From contig QAYY01000003.1 in the NCBI GenBank assembly GCA_003054665.1, positions 636,486-700,485 of the forward strand: a stretch of 64,000 nucleotides of DNA, in the 5' to 3' direction. Made by a program: the position numbers and the translations under genes. Source of the DNA: Opitutaceae bacterium EW11. Lineage in GTDB: Bacteria > Verrucomicrobiota > Verrucomicrobiia > Opitutales > Opitutaceae. Positions 1 through 8,980 of the stretch are shown here, piece by piece (the stretch's first letter is position 1; the number at the start of each line of letters is the position of its first letter). A model generated the notes under the pieces. It was not told where the DNA came from, did no database searches, and saw only the letters and a program-made list of their open reading frames with translations.

Positions 1-1530
1 ACGGTGCAGAACGTGCAGAGCAACCCGTCCGACTCACGCGACGCGGTCGACGAGGAGCGGCTCTCGGTGACACGCCACTTCAACTCCCTGCCGTTCGACT
101 TCGCTCTCAAGGCCGGCGGCGCTCGGAACTCGCTCCAGCGCGACATCGACTACGGGTATAACCAGTACAACTACGTCGGCCCCGACGGCGCGGCGAACAC
201 GGCGGACGACGTGGGCACGCCGTTCCTGGACCCCAACTACACCTCGTTCAGCCCGGGCTACAGCTACCCGGCGGCGCAGTGGGCCAACCTCTGGACGATG
301 TATCAGGCGTTCAAGGACCATCCGTCGTACTTCACCCAGACCAACTCACAGCAGATCGACCGGATCAAGAACGAGGCTTCCCGATCGCCGATCATGAAGG
401 AGACCGTCACCGCCGGGTATCTCATGGCCGATTCGCGAGTCTGGAAAAACCGCATCCGCCTCGTGACCGGCGTCCGGTATGAACTCACCGAGGACGACGG
501 CCGGGGTTATTCCCAGGACACTTCGTCGGTGTATCAGAAGGATGGCAACGGCAACCTGGTCCGCGGTTCCGACGGCAAATACGTCCGGCGCCCCGAGGCC
601 GGTGCGGCCGGATCGGCCCAGGAGGCGGCGCTCATCTATCAACGCCGCGGCGTGCGCAACAAACGCGACTACAGCGGCTATTATCCCAGCGCGCATCTGA
701 CCGGCAACGTCACCGACGACCTGCTGGTTCGCTTCGGCTACGCGCGGACCCTCGGCCGGCCGCCGATCTCGGACATCGTGCCCAACATCTTCGTTTCTCC
801 CCCGAGCGATCCGACGACGAATCCCGTGGGAACGATCCAGTCGTCGAACACGAGCCTGAAGCCGTGGCAGGCGGACAACTATGACCTCTCGGTCGAGTAT
901 TACCTGCCGCACAACGGCGTGGTTTCCGCGGGTGTGTTCCGCAAGGACATCAGCGACTTCTTCGGCAACGTGAACATCACGGCGACGGAGGAGTTGCTGG
1001 ACGCCCTCGGGCTCTCCCACGAGTACATCGGCTACAACTACAAGACCCGCATCAATGCGGGGGACGCGCGGATCACCGGCTACGAGTTGAACTACCAGCA
1101 GTCGCTCGAGGTTCTCGGCAACTGGGCGAAGCCGTTTGGACTTTTTGCCAACTACACGAAGCTGAAGCTGGACGGCAACCAGTCGGCGAACTTCAGCAAC
1201 TTCATCCCGGAGACGGGCAACGTCGGCTTCTCCGTCAATATCAGCCGCCTGTCGTTCCTCATCAAATACAACTACCGCGGGAAGCAGCGCCGTGAGTTCA
1301 AGAACGACTACCCGGGCGCCGCCGAGTACATCCGCCCGTGGCACACGTTCGATATGAACCTGGAGTATCGCCTGACGGATCACTTCACGCTCTTCGTGGC
1401 CGGTCGAAACATCTTCGACGCCGCCTACACGTGGGAAGTGTCCGGGCCCGGCGCCCCCGAATGGTCGTATCTCACCTCCAACTCGAACTACGGCGCACAA
1501 TATTCTTTTGGGGTTAAAGGGTCGTTCTGA
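1..1530 (+). CDS. TonB-dependent receptor, C-terminal part (5' truncated by window)
   Basis: This is the C-terminal ~508 residues of an outer-membrane TonB-dependent receptor that would import oligosaccharides into the periplasm. The reading frame is open from the first base of the window, so the plug domain and TonB box lie upstream. The visible part has alternating aromatic/polar barrel strands, repeated beta-strand/loop units rich in Tyr, Asn and Asp, and a terminal Phe (ending GVKGSF), as expected for a BAM-recognised outer-membrane barrel. A strong intrinsic terminator follows, so it is probably the last gene of its own transcript. Its position immediately before a glycan-degradation operon suggests a role in uptake of that glycan. 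The substrate cannot be read from the sequence. The GTG at position 4 is only the first possible start in the window, not a real start. Confidence 0.9.
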   Translation, partial: TVQNVQSNPSDSRDAVDEERLSVTRHFNSLPFDFALKAGGARNSLQRDIDYGYNQYNYVGPDGAANTADDVGTPFLDPNYTSFSPGYSYPAAQWANLWTMYQAFKDHPSYFTQTNSQQIDRIKNEASRSPIMKETVTAGYLMADSRVWKNRIRLVTGVRYELTEDDGRGYSQDTSSVYQKDGNGNLVRGSDGKYVRRPEAGAAGSAQEAALIYQRRGVRNKRDYSGYYPSAHLTGNVTDDLLVRFGYARTLGRPPISDIVPNIFVSPPSDPTTNPVGTIQSSNTSLKPWQADNYDLSVEYYLPHNGVVSAGVFRKDISDFFGNVNITATEELLDALGLSHEYIGYNYKTRINAGDARITGYELNYQQSLEVLGNWAKPFGLFANYTKLKLDGNQSANFSNFIPETGNVGFSVNISRLSFLIKYNYRGKQRREFKNDYPGAAEYIRPWHTFDMNLEYRLTDHFTLFVAGRNIFDAAYTWEVSGPGAPEWSYLTSNSNYGAQYSFGVKGSF

Positions 1531-1620
1531 TGCCGCAATCGGATGGTTGTCCGGCTGCTCGAGGTCGTCCGAAAGGCGAAACGATGCGCACCATCGCCGC
1601 TTTTCGGACGGTTTCCAGAC

Positions 1621-1673
1621 GAGGGGTCCCGGGGCAGCGGCAACAACGCCCGCTCCGGGACGCCTCTTTTTCT
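1621..1673 (+). terminator. Rho-independent terminator after the TonB-dependent receptor
   Basis: GTCCCGG (1626-1632) pairs with CCGGGAC (1655-1661). The outer GAGG (1621-1624) can pair with CCTC (1663-1666) to extend the stem, and a CTCTTTTT tract follows. This is a textbook intrinsic terminator about 95 bp after the receptor stop. A weaker hairpin (CGTCCGAAA 1566-1574 with TTTCGGACG 1602-1610) lies just upstream of it and lacks a T tract. Confidence 0.75.
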
Positions 1674-1754
1674 GATGGTAATCTCCTGTGCCGTGAGACG
1701 TCCTTCCTAAGTCGGCTCTTCGCTACGGTCCTATTCGTGGCCCCCACTCACCGA

Positions 1755-3338
1755 ATGTCCTGGAAAGCCCCCCTGAGTCGCAGCGTCGCTTCGCCCGCTT
1801 CCGGCCATGTCCGGTGGTTGGCCGCCGGATGCGCTGCGCTGGCCTTCGTCTGCGGCGCCGTGGGCCAACCGGCGTCTATCCTCAAAGCCGACGACTACCG
1901 CCGGTACGTGGAGGAGTTCAACCGCATGGAGCCCGAGACCGTGGTGAACACCGTGCCGAACTCCGAGGCGTGGGCGTGGATGAAAGAGCGAATCCCGCTT
2001 TTCGAGTGCCCGGATGCAGCCGTCCAGGAGATCTACTACTTCCGCTGGTGGGCGCTGCGAAAGCACCTGAAGCGCGACGCCTCCGGCCGGTTCGTCTTCA
2101 CCGAGTTCATCACAAAGCCGCGGCCGATCAGCAGCGCTCTCGGCCACCATCTGATGGAGGGCCGCTGGCTGCGCGATCAGCAGCCCTTCGACGACTACGT
2201 CCTGTATTGGCTTCGTGGAAACGAAGGGAAACCCCAGGAGCACCTGCACAAGTACAGCAGCTGGCTGATGGACGCGCTGTGCGAGAGGTATTTGGTCACC
2301 GGCGACAAGCCCGGGCTCGTTGCGCTCCTGCCGGACCTGGTCGCCGACTACGGAAAATGGGAATCGGAGAAGAAGCTCCCGAGCGGGCTTTTCTGGCAGT
2401 ACGACGTCCGCGACGCGATGGAGGAGTCGATCAGCGGCGGCCGGAAGGCGAAGAACGTCCGTCCCACGATCAACAGCTACATGTTCGGAAACGCCAGGGC
2501 TGTCGCCGCGATCGCGCGGTTGGCCAACGACGAGGAGACGGCCCGCCGGTTCGAGCAAAAGGCCGCCGAGCTGAGAAAGCTGACCCTCGAGCATCTGTGG
2601 AATCCGGCTCAGCAGTTTTTCGAAGTGCGCCGCGAAGACGGAAATTTCGCCGACGTGCGCGAGGAGCTGGGCTTCATTCCATGGTATTTCAACCTTCCGG
2701 ACGACGATCCGAAGTACGCGAAGGCGTGGCTGCAACTTGCCGATCCGAAAGGATTCCTGGCGCCGTTCGGCATCACGACGGCGGAGCGGCGGCATCCTCA
2801 GTTCCGTTCGCACGGGGTGGGAACCTGCGAGTGGGACGGCGCCGTGTGGCCGTTCGCGACTTCGCAGACTCTCGTGGCGCTGGCCAACGCCCTGCGCAAC
2901 TACCCGCAGAACCCGCTTTCGACGAAGGACTACTTCGACGCGTTTCTCACGTACGTGAAAAGCCAGCGGTATGACGGAAAACCCTACATCGGGGAATACC
3001 TCGACGAAATCAGCGGCCGATGGCTGAAAGGCCGGGACCCGCGCAGCAGCTGGTACAATCATTCCACCTTTGCCGATCTGCTCATCGCCGGCGTCATCGG
3101 GCTCGTCCCGAGAGACGACGATGTCGTGGAAGTGGCGCCGCTGCTGCCGCACGACGCCTGGAGCTGGTTCTGTTTGGACGGCGTGCGTTACCACGGGCGG
3201 AATCTCACCGTCATCTGGGATCGCGACGGAACGCACTACGGCCGCGGAGCCGGCATGCGCGTGTTCGTCGACGGAAAACCCCTCGGGCAGGCCGAGGGCC
3301 TGAAACCCCTGAAGCTTCATCTTCCGAAGGACTCATGA
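1755..3338 (+). CDS. Secreted six-hairpin (alpha/alpha)6 glycoside hydrolase, MGH1/trehalase-like
   Basis: The product of about 527 residues begins with a signal peptide (hydrophobic LAAGCAALAFVCGAVG followed by QPAS). The rest resembles the (alpha/alpha)6-barrel mannosylglycerate-hydrolase-like/GH63-like superfamily: FWQYDVRDAMEESISGGR, NSYMFGNARAVAAIARLAN, LEHLWNPAQQFFEV and GTCEWDGAVWPFATSQTLVALAN are typical inner-helix motifs of that fold, with acidic residues (YDVRD, CEWDG) in the positions that normally carry catalysis. The ATG at 1755 is preferred over an in-frame ATG at 1530 because it places the signal peptide near the N-terminus and lies after the terminator. The gene opens an eight-gene operon; its stop overlaps the next start by 4 bp. 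Substrate unknown; an exo-acting glycosidase on a plant oligosaccharide is inferred from context. Confidence 0.8.
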   Translation: MSWKAPLSRSVASPASGHVRWLAAGCAALAFVCGAVGQPASILKADDYRRYVEEFNRMEPETVVNTVPNSEAWAWMKERIPLFECPDAAVQEIYYFRWWALRKHLKRDASGRFVFTEFITKPRPISSALGHHLMEGRWLRDQQPFDDYVLYWLRGNEGKPQEHLHKYSSWLMDALCERYLVTGDKPGLVALLPDLVADYGKWESEKKLPSGLFWQYDVRDAMEESISGGRKAKNVRPTINSYMFGNARAVAAIARLANDEETARRFEQKAAELRKLTLEHLWNPAQQFFEVRREDGNFADVREELGFIPWYFNLPDDDPKYAKAWLQLADPKGFLAPFGITTAERRHPQFRSHGVGTCEWDGAVWPFATSQTLVALANALRNYPQNPLSTKDYFDAFLTYVKSQRYDGKPYIGEYLDEISGRWLKGRDPRSSWYNHSTFADLLIAGVIGLVPRDDDVVEVAPLLPHDAWSWFCLDGVRYHGRNLTVIWDRDGTHYGRGAGMRVFVDGKPLGQAEGLKPLKLHLPKDS

Positions 3339-6300
3339 AATCCCCCGTTCGCGTCGGACTCTTTCTGGCAGGCATGGCGGCACTCGCGGCCCGACTGCCG
3401 TTGGGCGCAGCCCAGGTCGACCAGCCCGTGAGTTTCGGCAAGGACGGCAAGCTCGCCTACGTCGCGGACGCGAAGGGCAATCGCGTGCCGGATTTTTCTT
3501 CGGCGGGATACGGAGGCGGAGGTGTGCGCCTGCCGGAGGCCGCGGCGGTCGTTGTCGTTTCGCCGGTCGACGGTGAGGACGGGGGACGCATTCAGGCGGC
3601 GATCGATTATGTTTCCGGGCTTGCACCGGGACCGGATGGCTTGCGGGGCGCCGTGGTGCTCGCGAAAGGGCGTTACGAGATCGCTGGCCAGCTCCGGATT
3701 TCCGTCGGCGGCGTCGTCCTGCGTGGCTCGGGCTCCGGCTCGGACGGAACCGTGCTGGTCGCCACCGGAACGGATCGGCGCTCGCTGATCGAGATTCACG
3801 GCCGCGCGGACCGCACGGTGGATACGAAAAGGCACGCCGTTCAGGCCGCGTACGTGCCCGTCGGCGCGATCAAGATTCAAGTGGCCGACGCGGGGGCATT
3901 CAAAGCCGGCGACCTGGTGCGGATCGAGCGCCCGAGCACGAAGGAGTGGCTCCAGCAGCTCGGGATGCACGAAGCGCCGGCGCGTTCCGGCTTTTTCTGG
4001 CGCCCTGGAACAGTGAACGTTGCCTGGGACAGGACGGTCCTCGCGGTCTCCGGAGACGAGCTGACGCTCGACGCGCCCCTGACCACCGCGCTGGAGGCCG
4101 GCCTCGGAGGTGGAACGGTCGCAGCCTATCGCTGGCCGGGTCGGATCGAGCGCGTCGGGGTGGAACACCTGCGCTGCGACTCGGCTTACGATGGATCGAA
4201 TCCGAAAGACGAGCAGCATTCCTGGATGGCCGTGCACGTGGACGCTGTGCGGGATGCCTGGATACGCGATGTCGTGACGGAGCATTTCGCCAGTTCGGCG
4301 GTGTACCTTGCGGAAGGCGCCAGCCGGATCACCGTGCAGGACTGCGCCTCGCTCAGCCCTGTTTCCGAGTTGGCGGGCTATCGACGGGTGACCTTTTTCA
4401 CCGCGGGCCAGCAGACGCTTTTCCTGCGTTGCCGGGCGGAGGAGGGCCGGAACGACTTTGTTGCCGGCTACCTCGCGGCCGGGCCGAATGTGTTTCTCGA
4501 GTGTCTGGCGGCGCCGACGCACGGATTCAGCGGCTCGATCGGAAGCTGGGCGTCCGGGCTGCTCTTCGACAACGTGAACATCGACGGAGGCGAACTCCGT
4601 CTGGACAACCTCGAGACCTGGAACCAAGGCGTGGGCTGGTCGACGGCGAATTCCGTCGTGTGGCAGTCGAAGGCGTCCCGGCTGATCTGTCGCATTCCTC
4701 CCGGCGCGGCGAACTGGGCCTCCGGCGTGTGGGCGATGTTTGTCGGCGACGGAATTTGGAGCATGACGAGCGAGTTCGTGAAGCCCGATAGCCTCTACCG
4801 CGCGCAGCTCGAAGAACGTCTGGGCAAAAAGGCGCTCGAGATCTTCGGAGCGACGGCGACGCCTCCCGTCTCAGAGAAAACTCCGCTGTGGGAGCGGATC
4901 GCCGCGCAGGTTCGAGCCCAGTCTTCGCCTGCGACGCTGGAGGCCCGCGACGGTTTGTCGCTCGACCACGGCTGGCTCACGGCCCGAAACCGACTGCTCG
5001 TCGGACGCGAGCAAGACACGACGTGGTGGCGCGGGCAGCTGAACCCGGCGCGCACGAACGAGGTGGGTCCGAACCTCACGCGGTTTGTGCCGGGTCGGAC
5101 GGGGCCGGGCCTGACGGACGATCTGGTGGAGCTCGCCGATTCGATGCAGGCGTCGAACCGCGTGGTGCTTCGCCACCATTGGGGACTTTGGTATGATCGG
5201 CGTTCCGACGATCATCAGATGATTCGTCGGCCCGACGCTGACGTCTGGCCGCCGTTTTACGAACAGCCCTGGCTGAGAAGCGGAAAAGGGGAGGCTTGGG
5301 ACCGCCTGAGCCAGTATGACCTCAGTCGCTACAATCCCTGGTACTTTGGGCGGCTGCGCTCCTTCGCCGCCGTCTGTCGCGAACGCCGGCTCGTGCTCGT
5401 CGACGACATGTATTTCCAACACAACATCCTCGAAGCCGGCGCGCACTGGGCGAGTTTCCCCTGGCGTTCGGCGAATAATGTCCAGGCCGTCGGTTTTCCC
5501 GAGCCGCCGCCGTACGTCGGCGACAAACGGATCTTCATGGCGGAGGCGTTTTACGATCTTTCGCATCCGGTCCGCCGCGAACTCCACCGAGCCTACATTC
5601 GCCAGTGTCTGGCCAACCTCCAGGATGAGCCCAACGTGATCCACCTGTTCGGAGCGGAGTTTTCGGGGCCGCTTTCCTTCATGCGGTTCTGGCTGGATAC
5701 CGTGGCCGAATGGGAGGCCGAGACTGGGCGCAAGCCGCTCATCGGCCTAAGCGCACCGAAGGACGTCCAGGATGCGATCCTCGACGACCCGCAGCGGAGC
5801 AGGATCGTCTCCGTGATCGATTTCACGTATTGGTGGCGGACCGACAAGGGACTCTACGCCCCCCCGGGCGGGGCCAATCTCTCCCCGCGACAGGAGGAGC
5901 GGAAATGGCGCGGCGGGCGCCCCAGCGGCCCTTCGCTTGCGGCGATGGCGCGCGAGTACCGCGAACGTTTTCCGGAGAAGGCGATCATCACCGGACTCGA
6001 TCAGTCCGACGGCTGGGCGTTCGCCGCTGCGGGCGGATCGCTGCCCGCTCTGCCGTCGGCGACCGACCCGCGCCTGCTGGAGGCGCTTGCGCGGATGTCT
6101 CCGGTGAAGGTGCGGCACGGGAACCGCACCTGGGTTCTGGGCGAAGCGGACCGGCAGTATTTTGTCTACAGCTACGAAACCCGGCCGACGATCGACCTCG
6201 GAGCGAGTTCGGGATCCTTCCGCGTGCTCCGGGTGGACGCGAAGACGGGCGCCGTGCAGGACACCGGGGAGACTGTGGCCGCGGGCGGTTCCGCCGAGCT

Positions 6301-6340
6301 GAAACAAGACGGGCCCGGAGCGTTTTGGCTGACGCGCTGA
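3335..6340 (+). CDS. Secreted two-part protein: pectate-lyase-like beta-helix plus GH-like C-terminal region (DUF6298-like)
   Basis: About 1001 residues with a signal peptide (GLFLAGMAALAARLPLGAAQ). Residues ~30-470 read as a right-handed parallel beta-helix: GGRIQAAIDYVSG is typical of the pectate lyase 3/GH28-like N-cap, followed by repeated short strands with stacked Asn/Asp/Val (VGVEHLRC, DAWIRDVVTEHFASSAVYL, ITVQDCASLSPV, LLFDNVNIDGG). The second half (~600-1000) looks like a TIM-barrel-type glycosidase domain (RVVLRHHWGLWYDRR, ERRLVLVDDMYF, NVIHLFGAEFSGP, IVSVIDFTYWW) closed by a small beta domain. I recall this arrangement as DUF6298 proteins, but no activity is known to me. ATGA overlap with the upstream gene indicates translational coupling. 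Periplasmic or surface action on pectic side chains is inferred. Confidence 0.75.
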   Translation: MKSPVRVGLFLAGMAALAARLPLGAAQVDQPVSFGKDGKLAYVADAKGNRVPDFSSAGYGGGGVRLPEAAAVVVVSPVDGEDGGRIQAAIDYVSGLAPGPDGLRGAVVLAKGRYEIAGQLRISVGGVVLRGSGSGSDGTVLVATGTDRRSLIEIHGRADRTVDTKRHAVQAAYVPVGAIKIQVADAGAFKAGDLVRIERPSTKEWLQQLGMHEAPARSGFFWRPGTVNVAWDRTVLAVSGDELTLDAPLTTALEAGLGGGTVAAYRWPGRIERVGVEHLRCDSAYDGSNPKDEQHSWMAVHVDAVRDAWIRDVVTEHFASSAVYLAEGASRITVQDCASLSPVSELAGYRRVTFFTAGQQTLFLRCRAEEGRNDFVAGYLAAGPNVFLECLAAPTHGFSGSIGSWASGLLFDNVNIDGGELRLDNLETWNQGVGWSTANSVVWQSKASRLICRIPPGAANWASGVWAMFVGDGIWSMTSEFVKPDSLYRAQLEERLGKKALEIFGATATPPVSEKTPLWERIAAQVRAQSSPATLEARDGLSLDHGWLTARNRLLVGREQDTTWWRGQLNPARTNEVGPNLTRFVPGRTGPGLTDDLVELADSMQASNRVVLRHHWGLWYDRRSDDHQMIRRPDADVWPPFYEQPWLRSGKGEAWDRLSQYDLSRYNPWYFGRLRSFAAVCRERRLVLVDDMYFQHNILEAGAHWASFPWRSANNVQAVGFPEPPPYVGDKRIFMAEAFYDLSHPVRRELHRAYIRQCLANLQDEPNVIHLFGAEFSGPLSFMRFWLDTVAEWEAETGRKPLIGLSAPKDVQDAILDDPQRSRIVSVIDFTYWWRTDKGLYAPPGGANLSPRQEERKWRGGRPSGPSLAAMAREYRERFPEKAIITGLDQSDGWAFAAAGGSLPALPSATDPRLLEALARMSPVKVRHGNRTWVLGEADRQYFVYSYETRPTIDLGASSGSFRVLRVDAKTGAVQDTGETVAAGGSAELKQDGPGAFWLTR

Positions 6341-6347
6341 TTTTTCC

Positions 6348-7985
6348 ATGAACGCACTCGCAGCTTTGAGAACCCTCGTTGCCGCAACAGGCCTCTCGCT
6401 TGGGGCGATGCTCCTGCCGGCTCGGTGCCCGGCCGCCGAAACGCCGACGATCGAGCAATGGGATGTTTTCGAGATCGAACTCAAGGGCCCGTCGGAGGGA
6501 AATCCCTTTGTCGACGTGCGTTTCACCGCCGCGTTCACCAACGGAACGAAAACCATCGAGGTGCCGGGGTTCTACGATGGAGACGGAGTGTACCGCCTGC
6601 GGTTCATGCCTGAGCAGACTGGATCCTGGCGGTATGAGACCCGTTCGAACCGGTGGCCGCTGACGGGCAAGATGGGCAGTTTCACCGTCGTTCCCGCGAC
6701 CGGCCGCAATCACGGCCCGGTGCGGGTGCACAACACCTACCATTTCGCCTATGCCGACGGGACGCCGTTCAAACCGCTGGGAACGACGTCGTATTCCTGG
6801 GCTCATCGCACCGATGCGCTCGAAGAGCAGACCCTGAAAACGCTGGCGGGCGCGCCGTTCAACAAACTGCGGATGGCGGTGTTTCCCCAGGCGCATGGGA
6901 TCAAAACCATGCCGCCGCCGCGCTGGCCCTTTGCCGGCACGCCGCCTCATGACTGGGACTTCACCCGGTTCAATCCCGACTTCTTTCGTCACCTGGAAAA
7001 ACGCATCGCCCAGCTGCGCGAGCTCGGCATCGAGTGCGACCTGATCCTGTTTCATCCGTACGACGACGATCAGGACTGGGGTTTCGAGACGATGGATCCG
7101 GCGACGGACGATCGTTATCTCCGCTACATCGTCGCCCGGCTGTCCGCGTATCGAAACATCTGGTGGTCGATGGGCAATGAGTACGACTTTCTCCGCACGA
7201 AGACGGAAGCGGACTGGGACCGCTATTTCCAGGTCGTGCAGCAGAGCGATCCCTACGGCCACCTTCGATCCATCCACAACGGCCGTCTGATCTACAACAA
7301 CACCCACCCGTGGGTGACGCATGCGAGCATCCAGAACGGCATGGCGACCGAGGATCCCGGGCGGGCCGAGCTCTATCGCGACGTTTACCGAAAGCCGGTC
7401 GTGTACGACGAACTCAAATACGAGGGTAATCACAACCTCCGCTGGGCCCAGCTGAGCGGCCAGGAACTCGTGCACCGGTTTTGGTGCTGCACCGTCGCCG
7501 GCACCTACGGCGGGCACAGCGAGTATTTCGAGAATCCCGAGGATCTGGTCTGGCTGGGGCAGGGTGGCGTGCTGCACGGCGAAAGTCCGGCGCGCCTGGC
7601 GTTTCTGAAAAAGATCCTCGACGAGGCGCCGGCAGGCGGAATCGACCCGATCGACAAGTGGCAGGACCCGCGCATCGGCGGCAAGGCCGGGGAGTATTAC
7701 CTCGTGTATTTCGGGCGGGAGACGCCGAAATCCTGGCCGTTCAAACTCTACCGCGATGGGCTTGTGGACGGCATGCAGTTCCGGATCGAAGTGATCGACG
7801 CCTGGAACATGACGACCTCGCCGCTGGAGGGCGTATTCGTGACGAAAAGGAAGGATCGCTATTTCTTCGCCGACAAAGACGGCCGCGCCGTGGCGCTGCC
7901 CGACAAGCCGTATCAGGCCCTGCGCATCCGCTACGTGGGAGGCGCTGTTGCCGGCGACGCGCAGAAAGCGCCGGTGGAGCCGTGA
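6348..7985 (+). CDS. DUF5060/DUF4038 (apiosidase-like, GH140-related) secreted glycosidase
   Basis: 545 residues with signal peptide (LVAATGLSLGAMLLPARCPAAE). Residues ~30-115 form the beta-sandwich DUF5060 module (IEQWDVFEIEL, PGFYDGDGVYRLRFMP, GSWRYETRSN). The central TIM barrel is of the apiosidase-like DUF4038 type: FAYADGTPFKPLGTTSYSW, FNKLRMAVFP, WWSMGNEYDF (candidate acid/base Glu near 277) and VVYDELKYEGNH (candidate nucleophile near 355). The C-terminus matches a DUF5605-like beta domain (YLVYFGRETPKSWPF). GH140 enzymes of this fold release D-apiose from rhamnogalacturonan II, which is interesting beside the isomerase/kinase/transketolase genes downstream. The precise sugar specificity is not proven. 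Seven bases separate it from the previous gene. Confidence 0.8.
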   Translation: MNALAALRTLVAATGLSLGAMLLPARCPAAETPTIEQWDVFEIELKGPSEGNPFVDVRFTAAFTNGTKTIEVPGFYDGDGVYRLRFMPEQTGSWRYETRSNRWPLTGKMGSFTVVPATGRNHGPVRVHNTYHFAYADGTPFKPLGTTSYSWAHRTDALEEQTLKTLAGAPFNKLRMAVFPQAHGIKTMPPPRWPFAGTPPHDWDFTRFNPDFFRHLEKRIAQLRELGIECDLILFHPYDDDQDWGFETMDPATDDRYLRYIVARLSAYRNIWWSMGNEYDFLRTKTEADWDRYFQVVQQSDPYGHLRSIHNGRLIYNNTHPWVTHASIQNGMATEDPGRAELYRDVYRKPVVYDELKYEGNHNLRWAQLSGQELVHRFWCCTVAGTYGGHSEYFENPEDLVWLGQGGVLHGESPARLAFLKKILDEAPAGGIDPIDKWQDPRIGGKAGEYYLVYFGRETPKSWPFKLYRDGLVDGMQFRIEVIDAWNMTTSPLEGVFVTKRKDRYFFADKDGRAVALPDKPYQALRIRYVGGAVAGDAQKAPVEP

Positions 7986-7987
7986 AC

Positions 7988-8980
7988 ATGAAACGCGCAG
8001 GATTTCGTTTTCTCGCAGCTGCGTCGATCGCCGTGTGGGCGTTCGGCACCGCGCGCACCTCCGCGTCCGAGCCGACGGACGACGTTTTTCTTTTTGCTCA
8101 TTTCTACACCACCGGGGAATCAGGGCTGCATCTCGCCTGGAGCGAGGACGGCCTCCATTTTGAGACGCTGAACGGCGGGGCCAGCGTGCTGAAGCCGGCG
8201 GTGGGAGCGGCGCACATCCTGCGCGATCCGGCGTTGATGCGCGGGCCCGACGGAATTTTCCGTCTCGTCTGGACCACCGGCTGGACCGGCAAGGCGATCG
8301 GCTACGCCTCGTCACGCGACCTCGTTCACTGGTCCGAGCAGCAGGAGATTCCCGTGATGGCGCACGAGCCGAAGGCGCAGAACTGCTGGGCGCCGGAGCT
8401 GATTTGGGACCCGGCGAAGCAGCACTACCTGATCTTCTGGTCGACGACGATCCTCGGAAGATTCCCTGAGACGGAGAACTCCAACCGCCGTCCGGACCGC
8501 AATCATCGTATCTATTCGACCACGACGAAGGATTTCCGGACCTTCACGCCCACCCGGCTGCACTACGACGGCGGACTTAATGTCATCGACGCCATGCTCG
8601 CGCCGGAGGGGGACCGCTGGCTCCTGTTCGTGAAGAACGAGACGTACGCTCCGAAGACGGAGAAAAACATCCGCCTGATCCGGTGTGAGACACCCGATGG
8701 GCCCTTCTCTCCGCCGTCGCCAGCCATCACGGGAGCGTATTGGGCCGAAGGGCCGTCGGCGGTGAAAGTTGGCCGGACCTGGTACGTGTATTTCGATAAA
8801 CACATGGAGAACCGGTACGGTCTGGTGACGTCGGACGACCTGGTTCACTGGACCGACTTGAGCGACCGGGTCGAATTTCCCAAGGACGCGCGCCATGGCA
8901 CGGTCTTGCGCGTGCCTCGCGCCCTGATTCAGCCGATGCTGCAACCCTCCACCGGCGCGCGCGGCGCCGCGCTGCCTTGA
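7988..8980 (+). CDS. Secreted GH43-like five-bladed propeller glycosidase
   Basis: 330 residues, signal peptide (RFLAAASIAVWAFGTARTSASE), then a single five-bladed beta-propeller. Blade motifs include HILRDPALMRGPDGIFRLVWTT (RDP Asp), NCWAPELIWDPAKQHYLIFWST (WAPE, very characteristic of GH43-like enzymes) and YWAEGPSAVKVGRTWYVYFD (EGP Glu, the usual position of the general acid). The first-blade catalytic Asp could be the DD of TDDVFLFAHF near residue 30. GH43 enzymes usually hydrolyse alpha-L-arabinofuranosides, beta-xylosides or beta-galactosides; subfamily cannot be judged by eye. It starts 2 bp after the previous stop, and its stop overlaps the TTG start of the transporter gene. Confidence 0.8.
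   Translation: MKRAGFRFLAAASIAVWAFGTARTSASEPTDDVFLFAHFYTTGESGLHLAWSEDGLHFETLNGGASVLKPAVGAAHILRDPALMRGPDGIFRLVWTTGWTGKAIGYASSRDLVHWSEQQEIPVMAHEPKAQNCWAPELIWDPAKQHYLIFWSTTILGRFPETENSNRRPDRNHRIYSTTTKDFRTFTPTRLHYDGGLNVIDAMLAPEGDRWLLFVKNETYAPKTEKNIRLIRCETPDGPFSPPSPAITGAYWAEGPSAVKVGRTWYVYFDKHMENRYGLVTSDDLVHWTDLSDRVEFPKDARHGTVLRVPRALIQPMLQPSTGARGAALP

Noticed and set aside
5988..8315. Long minus-strand open frame of 775 codons
   Set aside because: Antisense to DUF6298-like, DUF5060 and GH43-like genes; His/Arg/Pro-rich composition typical of antisense frames in GC-rich DNA, no recognisable domain.
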